From the NCBI GenBank assembly GCA_031262585.1, contig JAISHK010000004.1, forward strand, positions 62,001-126,000: a DNA stretch of 64,000 nt. The letters run 5' to 3'. A program made the position numbers and the translations under genes. Source of the stretch: Endomicrobium sp. GTDB lineage: Bacteria; Elusimicrobiota; Endomicrobiia; Endomicrobiales; Endomicrobiaceae. How positions within the stretch are numbered: position 1 is the first letter of the stretch; every line of letters starts with the position of its first letter. Shown one piece after another: positions 22,204 through 32,319 of the stretch. The notes below the pieces were generated by a model that did no database searches, had not been told where the DNA came from, and was given only the letters and a program-made list of their open reading frames with translations.

Positions 22204-22236
22204 CTGTTACACATAAATTCTCTCCTTTTTTAGAAT
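22204..22236. other. Inverted repeat / hairpin
   Basis: acataaattct ... agaatttatgt perfect 11 bp arms with flanking tgtt/aaca. Confidence 0.6.
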
Positions 22237-23805
22237 TTATGTAACAATACACACTGTTTCTATCATTTCTAACACATTACCGATTGTTCTCATATTGTTT
22301 TACATATAAGAATTTCTATTCACCACCACCACCACTATTCCATCCTCTAAATTTCGCAACCATAGCTCAATAAGTTACACTACCTTACCATTATTTCTTA
22401 TCCTTATTCTATCTTTTCTTTCTTTTCCGTCACACCTAATAATAAAATTATTAGATTAAAAACTTTCTTAATATATGCTTTGGTAATCCTCAACTCTTTG
22501 ATGCTTATATCATTAAACTTAACAAATTATTAATATCAGTATGATTGATATTAACATACCAATTGCTATCTTATTTCTTTTTTACACTATAATTTTTATT
22601 CATTAATCTTTTTTTAAAATTACCTAACTTCAAAGCAACAAATTCTAATCTGTTTGCTAACAAGAATAAATCACTAATTCATATCTTGCTAAATTAATTG
22701 TTCAACAATTACAAAAACGAAAAAGCAACAATAAACTTCAATCGAAAGTAATATCAGAAGAATAAATTAAAAGTATAAGTCCTATTTGTATCATTTGATT
22801 TCTTTTATTAAAACTATAATTACAACAAATACGATCTGTTATACTATTTATCACATTACCCCAAATGCCTAAAAGAACACGCAATTTTCATAGTTCATCA
22901 TTTACAATATCATTAATCTTTAATCAAATCCATATCCATTATTCAATGTTTTTGCTTGCTTTATATTTTGAACCTTATTTCAGACTTTTTCACTTAAGAC
23001 AAAATTATTCCATATCTATTTATCACTATAAATATCACTACATTAGCAAACCACTTGACCGTAAATATATATTTTCTTTGTTAATATAAATTAAATTCGC
23101 TTTCATACTTCTTTTTTCTTCCATTTAAAAAATTATCTGAAAATTTAATTCCCAAAGCTAATATCAACATTATTTATTATTTGTAAATATTATTATTTCA
23201 ATACACTTTTCCTTTCTTTTTATTACATATACTCAACTTTTTGCTCCACAATTCTAAATAAATAGCATTATATTTCTTTCACTACTTCTTTTTCATTTTC
23301 AAAACCCTAAATACCATGTACTAAAACTATTATTAAATACTTAATTTTTTTCAGTTTTTTAACTTTATAATCTATAGTTATAATATCCTTCCCAGTTTAT
23401 AAAAGTGAATTTTTATATAGATTAACAATTAGTATAACTATAGAACAATAGTTTAATAATTCAAACGTTGTATAAACAACTTTAATTTTTCGATATTTCT
23501 GTTTCGTAAAAACGATCGCTTTTAAGTATAATATTAAAATTAATAAGCCAAGGAATTAGAAATATTATTAGTAAGTTAGATTTAAAAATCAATTCATATT
23601 CTTATAACACATATTAACATATATCTTAAAAAACATAACACCATAACCTGCAGTAGTATTACAATTTTTAATATTTTTGTCAACGCTATAAAAGAATATT
23701 TACAGGTTAATTGTATCTATTTTATGAAATTTTTAATTATACTTTATATCTTTTATTCCTAATATATAAAACATAAAAAATTAAAATGATACAATTATTA
23801 TTTAA

Positions 23806-24990
23806 ATGGAGAATAAATTAGGAATAAACGATAAATTTAAACGAGTGGTTGCTTTAATAGAAAACTCTTGTAACAGGCAGTACTAACTGTAAAAAACTAC
23901 ATTCTTGCGTTATTATATGGGGATACAAAAAAAGAATAATAATTTGAGCTTCTTTCGATATAACTGCTCTTGATTGTAAAGAACAAACAATCCATTCTTT
24001 TTTCAATTTTAAACCAAACGGTGCTCTTTCAAAATTTAAAAACTAAAACTTTCAAGAAAATTCATATACAAAAAAGTTAAAACAATTACCATTGATGACC
24101 CATCAATATTGCAATAAATATTTAGATTGCATAGACAAATTTTTAAAATTAAACAAACGAAAACACCAACATATTTTTGATGAAATCCAAATGATTTTTA
24201 TAGGAAACCTGAAGCAACTATCTCCTGTAATTAAAAAGATGTGGAATATATATTTGAATCCATATAAATCATCTTATTTTTTAAGCACACACTTCCTTAA
24301 TGTGAACTATGATTCACTCTACTAAATTTAAAAAAATACTCATACAAATAGAGCAAAATTTTGTAAAATCTCTAGATATGTTTCCTGATGACCAGCAGGA
24401 AACAAAGGATTAACAGAATTAAATAAAAAGTTTCTTTAAATGTTTCGTACAAACCTATTGTAGTTTATCTTACTATAATAAATAAAAAAGTAGTTCTTAT
24501 AAATATCTTTCAAAAATAAAATCAAAAAAACAATTTTTCCCGCAGCAACAGAAAATATAGAAGAAAATTTATAGGATTTTCCAACGGAAAAATCTTATAA
24601 TTAAAAAGGACCATCAAGGAATGATTAAATAACAACAGTTAAAACAAATGGATTAATTTAATGGAAGCATAGTTGAAAATATAAAAAGTAATACACTCAT
24701 TCAAATAAAACGCAAATATTGTAAAATTTTCAAATAAAAAGATAGAATGCACAGAACCTTATAAATGGAATTTATTTAAAAAAAGAACGAATCAAAAAAC
24801 AAATAAAAACATAAAGCACAAGCATTTTTAAGCGATATTTATCAAAACTTTCATGAACTGTAACAATATATAAAAGTTAAAAATCAAAAAAAATTTCTTA
24901 TAATACAGTTATAGATGTAGAAATATAGAACTTTCGCTCCTGGACAATTTTAACATCACTCTAAGTCGCTGCACATTTTTAGTCGGATAA
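23806..24990 (+). pseudogene. Decayed PIF1-like/RecD-like helicase
   Basis: Frameshifted and stop-interrupted reading: VTGSTNCKKLHS (Walker A region) / ASFDITALDCKEQTIHSFFNFKP (cf. APTGIAAlN.gGqTIHSFF) / LDCIDKFLKLN...IQMIFIGNLKQLSPVI / FKKILIQIEQNFVKSLD / VYLTIINKK / FAPGQF...ITLSRCTFLVG (motif VI). Confidence 0.8.
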
Positions 24991-25054
24991 TTTTTGCACA
25001 ATTCACTACTATGTCATTGCACCTAAACTGCAATTTCAACAAGGAGATTTCGGG

Positions 25055-26221
25055 ATGAAAAAGTTTTTTTACAGTTTACCGTCAAGACTTATTTTAAGTA
25101 TGATAATTGGAATAACCACTGGCTGCTACGCCAACAATTATCTTATGCGAATAATTATTTCTATAGAGAAACTTTTAGGTGCTTTTATTTTCCTTTGCAC
25201 ACCTTTCATTGTTATAGGTTTTATCGCCCCATCAATTACAAAACTTGGACAAAAAGCTTCTAAAATTTTAGGATTTGCTTTTATACTAGCTTACTTTTCA
25301 AGTGTAGGTACGGCACTAATGTCCATGTTTTACGGATTCAAAATCATTCCTTATTTAAATATTAGTTCACAAATAGTCAAAATCAACGAATTGCCAAAAA
25401 TGATATTTGAAATAAATATTCCTCCAATTATGAACGTGACAAGTGCATTAATACTTTCCGTTATTATAGGTATAGCAGCTTGCTGGAATAAATCAAAAAT
25501 CACAATAAAATTATTAGAAGAATTTCACAAAATAATTCTTTCCATAGTTATAAAGATAATAATTCCTATACTGCCAATTTTTATCAGTTGTACATTTTGT
25601 TCCTTATCATATGAAGGAATAATAACAAAACAACTGTCAGTTTTTGCGATAATAGTATTACTAGTAATATTAGGACAATACATATGGCTTACAATACTAT
25701 ATACTATTGCGGCAGTATATTCAAAAAAAAATTCTTTCAATGTATTAAAGTATTATGGACCAGCATATCTTACAGCACTAGGGACAATGAGCTCAGCTGC
25801 AACTCTGCCTGTTGCACTAGAATGTGCAAAAAAATCCAATATTTTACGCAAAGACATAGTAGATTTTGGAATCCCTCTTTTTGCCAACATACACGTTTGC
25901 GGTTCAGTGCTTACAGAAGTTTTTTTTGTTATGATTGTTTCACAAATATACTATGGAACTCTGCCATCTGCAAAAATAATGATTTTATTTTGCTTTCTAT
26001 TAGGATTATTTGCTGTAGGTGCTCCTGGTGTACCTGGAGGAACAGCAATAGCTTCTTTAGGACTTATCATAAGCGTAATAGGTTTTGATAACAGTGCGAC
26101 TGCTCTTATAATTACAATTTTTGCTTTACAAGATAGTTTTGGCACTGCTTGCAATATTACCGGAGATGGGGCTTTAACACTTATACTTACAAAATATGCC
26201 CAAAAACATAAAATAACTTAA
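25055..26221 (+). CDS. Dicarboxylate/amino acid:cation symporter (DAACS family)
   Basis: 388 aa multi-TM; TALGTMSSAATLPVALECAKK, GAPGVPGGTAIASLG, NITGDGA; upstream aaggag RBS. Confidence 0.92.
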   Translation: MKKFFYSLPSRLILSMIIGITTGCYANNYLMRIIISIEKLLGAFIFLCTPFIVIGFIAPSITKLGQKASKILGFAFILAYFSSVGTALMSMFYGFKIIPYLNISSQIVKINELPKMIFEINIPPIMNVTSALILSVIIGIAACWNKSKITIKLLEEFHKIILSIVIKIIIPILPIFISCTFCSLSYEGIITKQLSVFAIIVLLVILGQYIWLTILYTIAAVYSKKNSFNVLKYYGPAYLTALGTMSSAATLPVALECAKKSNILRKDIVDFGIPLFANIHVCGSVLTEVFFVMIVSQIYYGTLPSAKIMILFCFLLGLFAVGAPGVPGGTAIASLGLIISVIGFDNSATALIITIFALQDSFGTACNITGDGALTLILTKYAQKHKIT

Positions 26222-28070
26222 TCACTAAATTATATCTTGTATTATCTTAAATTACTCGATATATTACAAAATGTTTAAAGATAAATATACTCACAACCAT
26301 CAAGTTCATGAACATAATATTAAGTTTACAATTAATAAAAAATTATCATTTTTTTTATTTTCACTTTATTTTTACTAGTCTCTTAAATGCCTCTATATTA
26401 TTGCTGCACATCAATTATAATAATTATACTAGTCTTATTAGTTAAACCACAACGACATAATGACTTATAGTTTACTCAGTTCTGAGAAAAAGCTAATTTC
26501 AAGTCAAAAAATCAACAACAAAATTATTATTTAAGTGGACACTTATGAGCTTACTCATCACTCCAATATATCCACGCTACTAATCTATCCAATAACATTA
26601 TCAAAGTCACATCTCACAATTTTGCTCAACTTTTCTCCATTTCTTGAACTTTGTTAATCTATTCAACACTATATCTTCTTAAATGTTCTCAACTCTTCAA
26701 CACTCCCCTATCTGATATCTCCAATGTCTCACAAACTTACGCTCTACTTCTTGGATCCATCATTCTTTAAATTTTTACACATACACTATATATCCACCTC
26801 TCCACAATATTGCTTTTGCCTCTTCAACTCTAACCAAATCCACTGTTAATAATTCTGACCTACACTATCTTCATAAAAATTCTTTCAAATCAACAACTCC
26901 GATTTATCTCTTCACCAATAGTCACAATTCTTCTCTCTCAATACTACTTCTTAAATCATCCTACACATACCAGTCACCTCTCGCCTATTGCTATTATTAT
27001 CTACCCAAGTGTCCCATATATCCAATTTATCATTGAAATTACATAAAACTTCAAATTCTCATGCTTTTTCATATCATTGCTCGTACATGAGACCAACTCT
27101 TTTATATAATAATAACACTTTATTCCTATAGTTACTGCGTCACCATCACCCATATACCATTCTTTTATAGAAAAATAAAGAGATCTTCTCTTTTATCTAC
27201 AACTATATTATTCTTATTAATTTTAAAACTTCCCTTTCTTAAAATCACTTACTTTTCTTCTTCATATTACACTTTTTGAACTTCATACTTTTTGTCCACT
27301 AAACTTTTTATGTTCAATATAGTTATTTTCTCTCTATTTTCCACATTATAACCAATAATATTGTTAGTTTAAACTCTTTTTTAGTATGTAGTTTTTATGA
27401 TAACTTTACATTCTTTGACAGTTGTATCGCGTTGGATTAGCAAAAATTGATATGGGTAAAATCGTTGTATTTAAAGCTTGTCTACTCATTAACTACCCTA
27501 TCTCCACATTGTTTGACTTTTTCCTTTTCATCATACTTTTCAATTCTAATGTCATAACTTCTTCATCTTTATCGTTATTTCCTTATGTAAATAATTTTTT
27601 TACTTGTAATCATCTAACCAATTTACCGCTGGTTATTGTTTCCTTAATTTCCACACATTCATTTAATATACTAATTGATATTTTATTTTTTTGCAATTTT
27701 TCATGAATTATTTTTTCTAATAATTAATAGTTTAGTAGTCAAGATAAGTTAACACATAATATATTATTAGAAATAAATTTTAAATTTACATCTAACATAT
27801 ATTAAAAGCATAACAAAATAATTTAACGCAATAACACACTTTAATATTTTTATTAGTGCTACGAACGGGAGAAGTTTATGATACCTTAAAACGCAAGAGC
27901 TTTCGAAAATTTATTACAATCTTTCTAAAATCTGGTTTTTTTATTCTTACAACATTAAATTTTCCAAGATGTTATAAAACACTAAGATAGATACACTTTT
28001 TATATTTTGTTATAATAATTGTCTAGATTAATTTTTTCTGTTTTAAAAACTTCAAAATTTAGGAGACAAA

Positions 28071-28298
28071 ATGACATTAAAAGAAAAAGTAGAAAAAGCC
28101 TTAGTATCCATAAGGCCACATCTTCAGGCAGATGGAGGCAATGTTGAATTAATAGACATAAGCGAAGATGGTATTGTAAAAGTAAAATTGAAAGGAGCAT
28201 GTAGTTCATGTCCAATGGCAACTATGACATTGCAACATGGCGTTACGAATGCAATTAAAGAAGCAGTCCCTGAAATAAAAGAAGTACAAGCAATATAA
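28071..28298 (+). CDS. NifU C-terminal domain (Nfu-type) Fe-S scaffold protein
   Basis: RPHLQADGGNVELIDI...VKVKLKGACSSCPMATMTLQHGV. Confidence 0.92.
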   Translation: MTLKEKVEKALVSIRPHLQADGGNVELIDISEDGIVKVKLKGACSSCPMATMTLQHGVTNAIKEAVPEIKEVQAI

Positions 28299-28316
28299 TA
28301 ACAGAAAAGGTAAAAA

Positions 28317-29234
28317 ATGTATCTAAAAGTAAAGGTACCTGCAACAACTGCAAATTTAGGACCAGGATTTGATGTACTTGGAGCAGCTTTGTCATTATAC
28401 AATGAATTTGAAGTTGAATATGTTCCAAATGCTCAAAAAACCAATTTCATTTTAAAAGGTGAAGGAAAAAAGACTCTTCCTAAAAATAACAAAAATCTTG
28501 TTTGGCAATCAATGTGCGAAACATTTAAAATCTTAAACGAAACTAGATATAATTTAAAAAATTTAAATATAACAATAAATGCAAGCATCCCACTAAATAG
28601 AGGACTTGGCTCAAGTGCAGCAACAATAGTAGGTGGAATTATTCTTGCAAATGCTTTAAGTAAAAACAAATTAAATACATCTCAAATTGCAAATTTAGCA
28701 ATTAAAATAGAAGGTCACCCTGACAATGTTATTCCTGCAATTTACGGGGGGGTATGCATATGTTGCAAAGATAAATACAAAGATCACGAAACAGTGGTCC
28801 AACTTCCCATTCCAAAGCTTAAAGTTGTTTTATGCGTACCTACTTTTGAAGTGAAAACAAAACAATCTAGACAAATTTTACCAAAATATGTAAACTTAGG
28901 GGATGCTATTTTTAATATTTCTAGAGTGACTCTTCTTACTGCAGCTTTTTACAGAGCAGATTATTCGTTATTAAGTCACGCTATGCAAGATAAAATACAT
29001 CAACCATATAGAGGAAAAATGATTCCTGTTATGAACGAAGTTTTAAATGCTGCGATTGTTGCTGGTGCCTACGGAGCGTACTTATCAGGATCAGGTCCGA
29101 CTCTTGCAGCTCTTTGCGATAAAAAAAATATTAAAAAAGTTAGTAAAGCTATGACAAAAAGATGGGAAAAAGAAAATATTTCTACAAGAACATATATAGC
29201 AGACTTCAATAGAAACGGCGTTTTAAAAATATAA
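28317..29234 (+). CDS. thrB: Homoserine kinase (GHMP family)
   Basis: VPATTANLGPGFDVLGAALSLYNE, IPLNRGLGSSAATIVGGI, GAYLSGSGPTLAAL. Confidence 0.95.
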   Translation: MYLKVKVPATTANLGPGFDVLGAALSLYNEFEVEYVPNAQKTNFILKGEGKKTLPKNNKNLVWQSMCETFKILNETRYNLKNLNITINASIPLNRGLGSSAATIVGGIILANALSKNKLNTSQIANLAIKIEGHPDNVIPAIYGGVCICCKDKYKDHETVVQLPIPKLKVVLCVPTFEVKTKQSRQILPKYVNLGDAIFNISRVTLLTAAFYRADYSLLSHAMQDKIHQPYRGKMIPVMNEVLNAAIVAGAYGAYLSGSGPTLAALCDKKNIKKVSKAMTKRWEKENISTRTYIADFNRNGVLKI

Positions 29235-29259
29235 AAGTGAAGGTTTGTAGGAGATCAAA

Positions 29260-30504
29260 ATGGCTCTTGTCGTAATGAAGTTCGGTGGTTCTTCTGTGGC
29301 TGACGCTAATAAAATGAAAATAGTCGCAAGCAAAATAATTGCCAAGAAAAACGCCAGCAATAAAATTGTTGTTGTTGTCTCAGCTCCAGGCAATACAACT
29401 GATAATTTGTTTGAAAGTGTTGATAAAGTTACATCTAATCCTCCATTAAGAGAATTAGATATGTTGCTAGCAACAGGTGAAATAATTTCTATTTCTCTTC
29501 TCGCAATGACTTTTAGTTCTATGGGACAAAAAGCTATTTCTCTAACTGGACCACAAGCTGGAATTTTTGCAGATTCCAGTTATACACGTGCAAGAATTAA
29601 AAAAATTAATCCCAAAAAAATTAAATCCTTACTTGCAAAGAATAGCATTGTTATAGTTGCAGGGTTCCAAGCTTTAAATCCTAAGGGAGATATTACTACA
29701 TTAGGAAGAGGAGGATCGGATTTAACAGCTGTTGCATTAGCTGCAGAATTAAAAGCAGATTTGTGCGAAATATATTCTGATGTAGAAGGGGTGTATACAA
29801 CCGATCCCAGAATTATAAAAACCGCTAGAAAACTTGATTACATATCTTACGATGAAATGCTTGAAATGGCCGGTTCTGGTGCTCAAGTATTACAATCAAG
29901 AAGCATAGAAGTGGCAAAAAAGTTTAAAGTTGAAATACATTCAAGAAGCACTTTTAGTCAAAACCAAGGAACTATAATAACAAGTGAAGAGAAAATTAGG
30001 AGGAAAAAAATGGAAACCTTACTTGTTTCGGGAATAACCTTTGATAAAAATCAAGTAAAGTTTACGATAGTAGATTTACCAGACATTCCGGGTGTCGCTG
30101 CTAAAATTTTCAGCAAACTCGCAAAAAATAGTGTAAACGTTGATATGATTATTCAATCAGCTGCAGTAAATAAAAAAAATGACATTTCATTTACTGTATG
30201 CAAACAAGACGCAAAAAAAGCACAATTAGAACTTGATAATATAATCGAAGAATTTAAAAACTCACAAGTCGTATACGACGAACATGTAGCCAAAATCTCG
30301 GTAGTAGGAATAGGAATGAAAAGCAATGCAGGTGTCGCCGCTAAAATGTTTGAAATTCTTTACAAAAAGGGGATCAATATTGAAATGATATCCACTAGCG
30401 AAATTAAAATATCATGTATCGTTGATGAACGCGATATGACAAAAGCAATTGAAGAATTGCATAAAGGATTTGGACTAGCTAAAAAAGTTGAGAAATTTTC
30501 ATGA
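29260..30504 (+). CDS. lysC: Aspartate kinase
   Basis: VMKFGGSSVADANKM, TLGRGGSDLTAVALAAEL, EIYSDVEGVYTTDPR, C-terminal ACT repeats. Confidence 0.96.
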   Translation: MALVVMKFGGSSVADANKMKIVASKIIAKKNASNKIVVVVSAPGNTTDNLFESVDKVTSNPPLRELDMLLATGEIISISLLAMTFSSMGQKAISLTGPQAGIFADSSYTRARIKKINPKKIKSLLAKNSIVIVAGFQALNPKGDITTLGRGGSDLTAVALAAELKADLCEIYSDVEGVYTTDPRIIKTARKLDYISYDEMLEMAGSGAQVLQSRSIEVAKKFKVEIHSRSTFSQNQGTIITSEEKIRRKKMETLLVSGITFDKNQVKFTIVDLPDIPGVAAKIFSKLAKNSVNVDMIIQSAAVNKKNDISFTVCKQDAKKAQLELDNIIEEFKNSQVVYDEHVAKISVVGIGMKSNAGVAAKMFEILYKKGINIEMISTSEIKISCIVDERDMTKAIEELHKGFGLAKKVEKFS

Positions 30505-30707
30505 ATAATACCAAAGCAAAAGGATTTACATTAATAAAGCTTTTAATGGTAATCGTTTTAATAGGATTGCTTAGTATTATAGCTTTACCCATATATAAAA
30601 ATCACATAGAAAGAACCAAAATTATAAAACAAAAATTTATTATTGAAAAATCTAACATAAAAGAAAATCATCCAGAAGAACTTCTAATAAGCGGTAACAA
30701 TAAATAA
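30501..30707 (+). CDS. Short type IV pilin/pseudopilin-like protein
   Basis: GFTLIKLLMVIVLIGLLSIIALPIY prepilin N-terminal methylation-like motif; start overlaps lysC stop (ATGA). Confidence 0.7.
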   Translation: MNNTKAKGFTLIKLLMVIVLIGLLSIIALPIYKNHIERTKIIKQKFIIEKSNIKENHPEELLISGNNK

Positions 30708-30747
30708 ATTAAAATAAGAAAATTTAACATAAACGGTGAGCAATAAA

Positions 30748-32319
30748 ATGAAACAAATATTAATATTTGATACAACATTAAGAGACGGTTCTCAAGGTGC
30801 TGGTATATCATTTACCATTGAAGACAAAATAAAAATAGCAAAAGCATTAGATTCTTCTGGTTTTACTTACATTGAGGGTGGTTGGCCAGGAGCTAACCCT
30901 AAAGATAATTTATTTTTTGAGCAAATGAGAAAAACTCAGTTAAAAACTGCAAAACTTACAGCCTTTGGCTCAACGCGACATAAAAACAAAAAGACTTCAG
31001 AAGACAAAAGCTTAAAGGCACTAGTTGAATGTGGAGCTAAAACAGCATGCATATTTGGAAAATGTTGGGATCTTCAAGTAAAATATGCTTTAAATACAAC
31101 AAACGATGAAAATCTTAAAATGATTAGTGAAAGTGTAGCTTTTCTTAAATCCAAAAAATTAGAATTAATATTTGATGCTGAACATTACTTTGATGGATAT
31201 AAAAACAATAAAGAGTATGCCTTTAAAACAATAAAAGCTGCTATGGATGCCGGTGCAGATGTAATATGCTTATGCGAGACTAATGGCGGTATGCTTCCAT
31301 CCGATATACAAACTATAGTTAAAGAAACAATAAGTGCTTTCCCAAAAATCAAATTTGGTATACATGCACATAATGATTCTGAATGTGCTGTTGCAAATTC
31401 TATAGTCGCTGTAGAGGAAGGATGTACACTAGTTCAAGGAACAATAAATGGCATAGGTGAAAGATGTGGAAACACAAATTTATGCTCTACTATACCTGCT
31501 CTCCAAATAAAAAGAAACTACAAATGCTTATCTAAAAAAAACTTGACAAAATTATCTGAATTATCAAGATATGTTGACGAGATAGCTAATCTTATTACAA
31601 ATGATTCATGTCCTTACGTAGGTAAAAATGCATTTGCCCATAAAGCCGGTATTCATGTTTCTGCTATAACAAAAACTCCAGAAACTTACGAACATATAGA
31701 TCCAGCTCTTGTAGGAAATGCTAGGAGAATTTTGATAAGTGATTTATCTGGTAAAAGCAATGTTATATCCAAAGCAACAGAAATGGCAATAAATATGGAA
31801 GATGTTCCAGAAAAAGTTAAAAAAATCATAAATATAGTAAAAGAAAAAGAAAATAACGGATATCAATATGAAGATGCAGATGCTTCTTTCTTTTTACTTA
31901 CAAAAAAAACATTGGATTCTTTTAAACCTTTTTTTCTTTTAAAAGAGTATAGAGTTTCTATAGAAAAAGATATCAATGGTAATATTGTTTCAGAAGCAAC
32001 AGTTAAACTTTATGTAAGAGATAAAGAAGAACATACTGTAGCAGAAGGTGACGGTCCGGTAAATGCTTTAGATCGTTGTCTACGAAAAGCTTTAATAAAA
32101 TATTATCCAGACATAAAAGACATTACTCTAACTGATTTTAAAGTAAGAGTTGTGAACAGCAAAGCAAATACAGCTGCAAAAGTAAGAGTATTAATTGAAT
32201 CTACAGACAAATCAAAAAGTTGGGGAACTGTTGGCGTGAATGAAAATATAATAGATGCTTCTTGGCAAGCTCTTTCTGATTCTATTGAATATAAATTGCT
32301 CAATTGCTCTAAAAAATAA
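30748..32319 (+). CDS. cimA: (R)-citramalate synthase
   Basis: IFDTTLRDGSQGAGISFTIEDKIKIAKALD, GWPGANPKD, HAHNDSECAVANSI, VQGTINGIGERCGN; citramalate/isopropylmalate synthase family. Confidence 0.93.
   Translation: MKQILIFDTTLRDGSQGAGISFTIEDKIKIAKALDSSGFTYIEGGWPGANPKDNLFFEQMRKTQLKTAKLTAFGSTRHKNKKTSEDKSLKALVECGAKTACIFGKCWDLQVKYALNTTNDENLKMISESVAFLKSKKLELIFDAEHYFDGYKNNKEYAFKTIKAAMDAGADVICLCETNGGMLPSDIQTIVKETISAFPKIKFGIHAHNDSECAVANSIVAVEEGCTLVQGTINGIGERCGNTNLCSTIPALQIKRNYKCLSKKNLTKLSELSRYVDEIANLITNDSCPYVGKNAFAHKAGIHVSAITKTPETYEHIDPALVGNARRILISDLSGKSNVISKATEMAINMEDVPEKVKKIINIVKEKENNGYQYEDADASFFLLTKKTLDSFKPFFLLKEYRVSIEKDINGNIVSEATVKLYVRDKEEHTVAEGDGPVNALDRCLRKALIKYYPDIKDITLTDFKVRVVNSKANTAAKVRVLIESTDKSKSWGTVGVNENIIDASWQALSDSIEYKLLNCSKK

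Noticed and set aside
24092-24325. 77 aa ORF as a real gene
   Set aside because: It is an internal fragment of the PIF1-like helicase pseudogene.
25684-26088. 134 aa + strand ORF
   Set aside because: Out-of-frame overlap with the DAACS transporter gene.
27422-27706. 94 aa + strand ORF as a gene
   Set aside because: Low-complexity hydrophobic translation; the reverse strand looks more protein-like.
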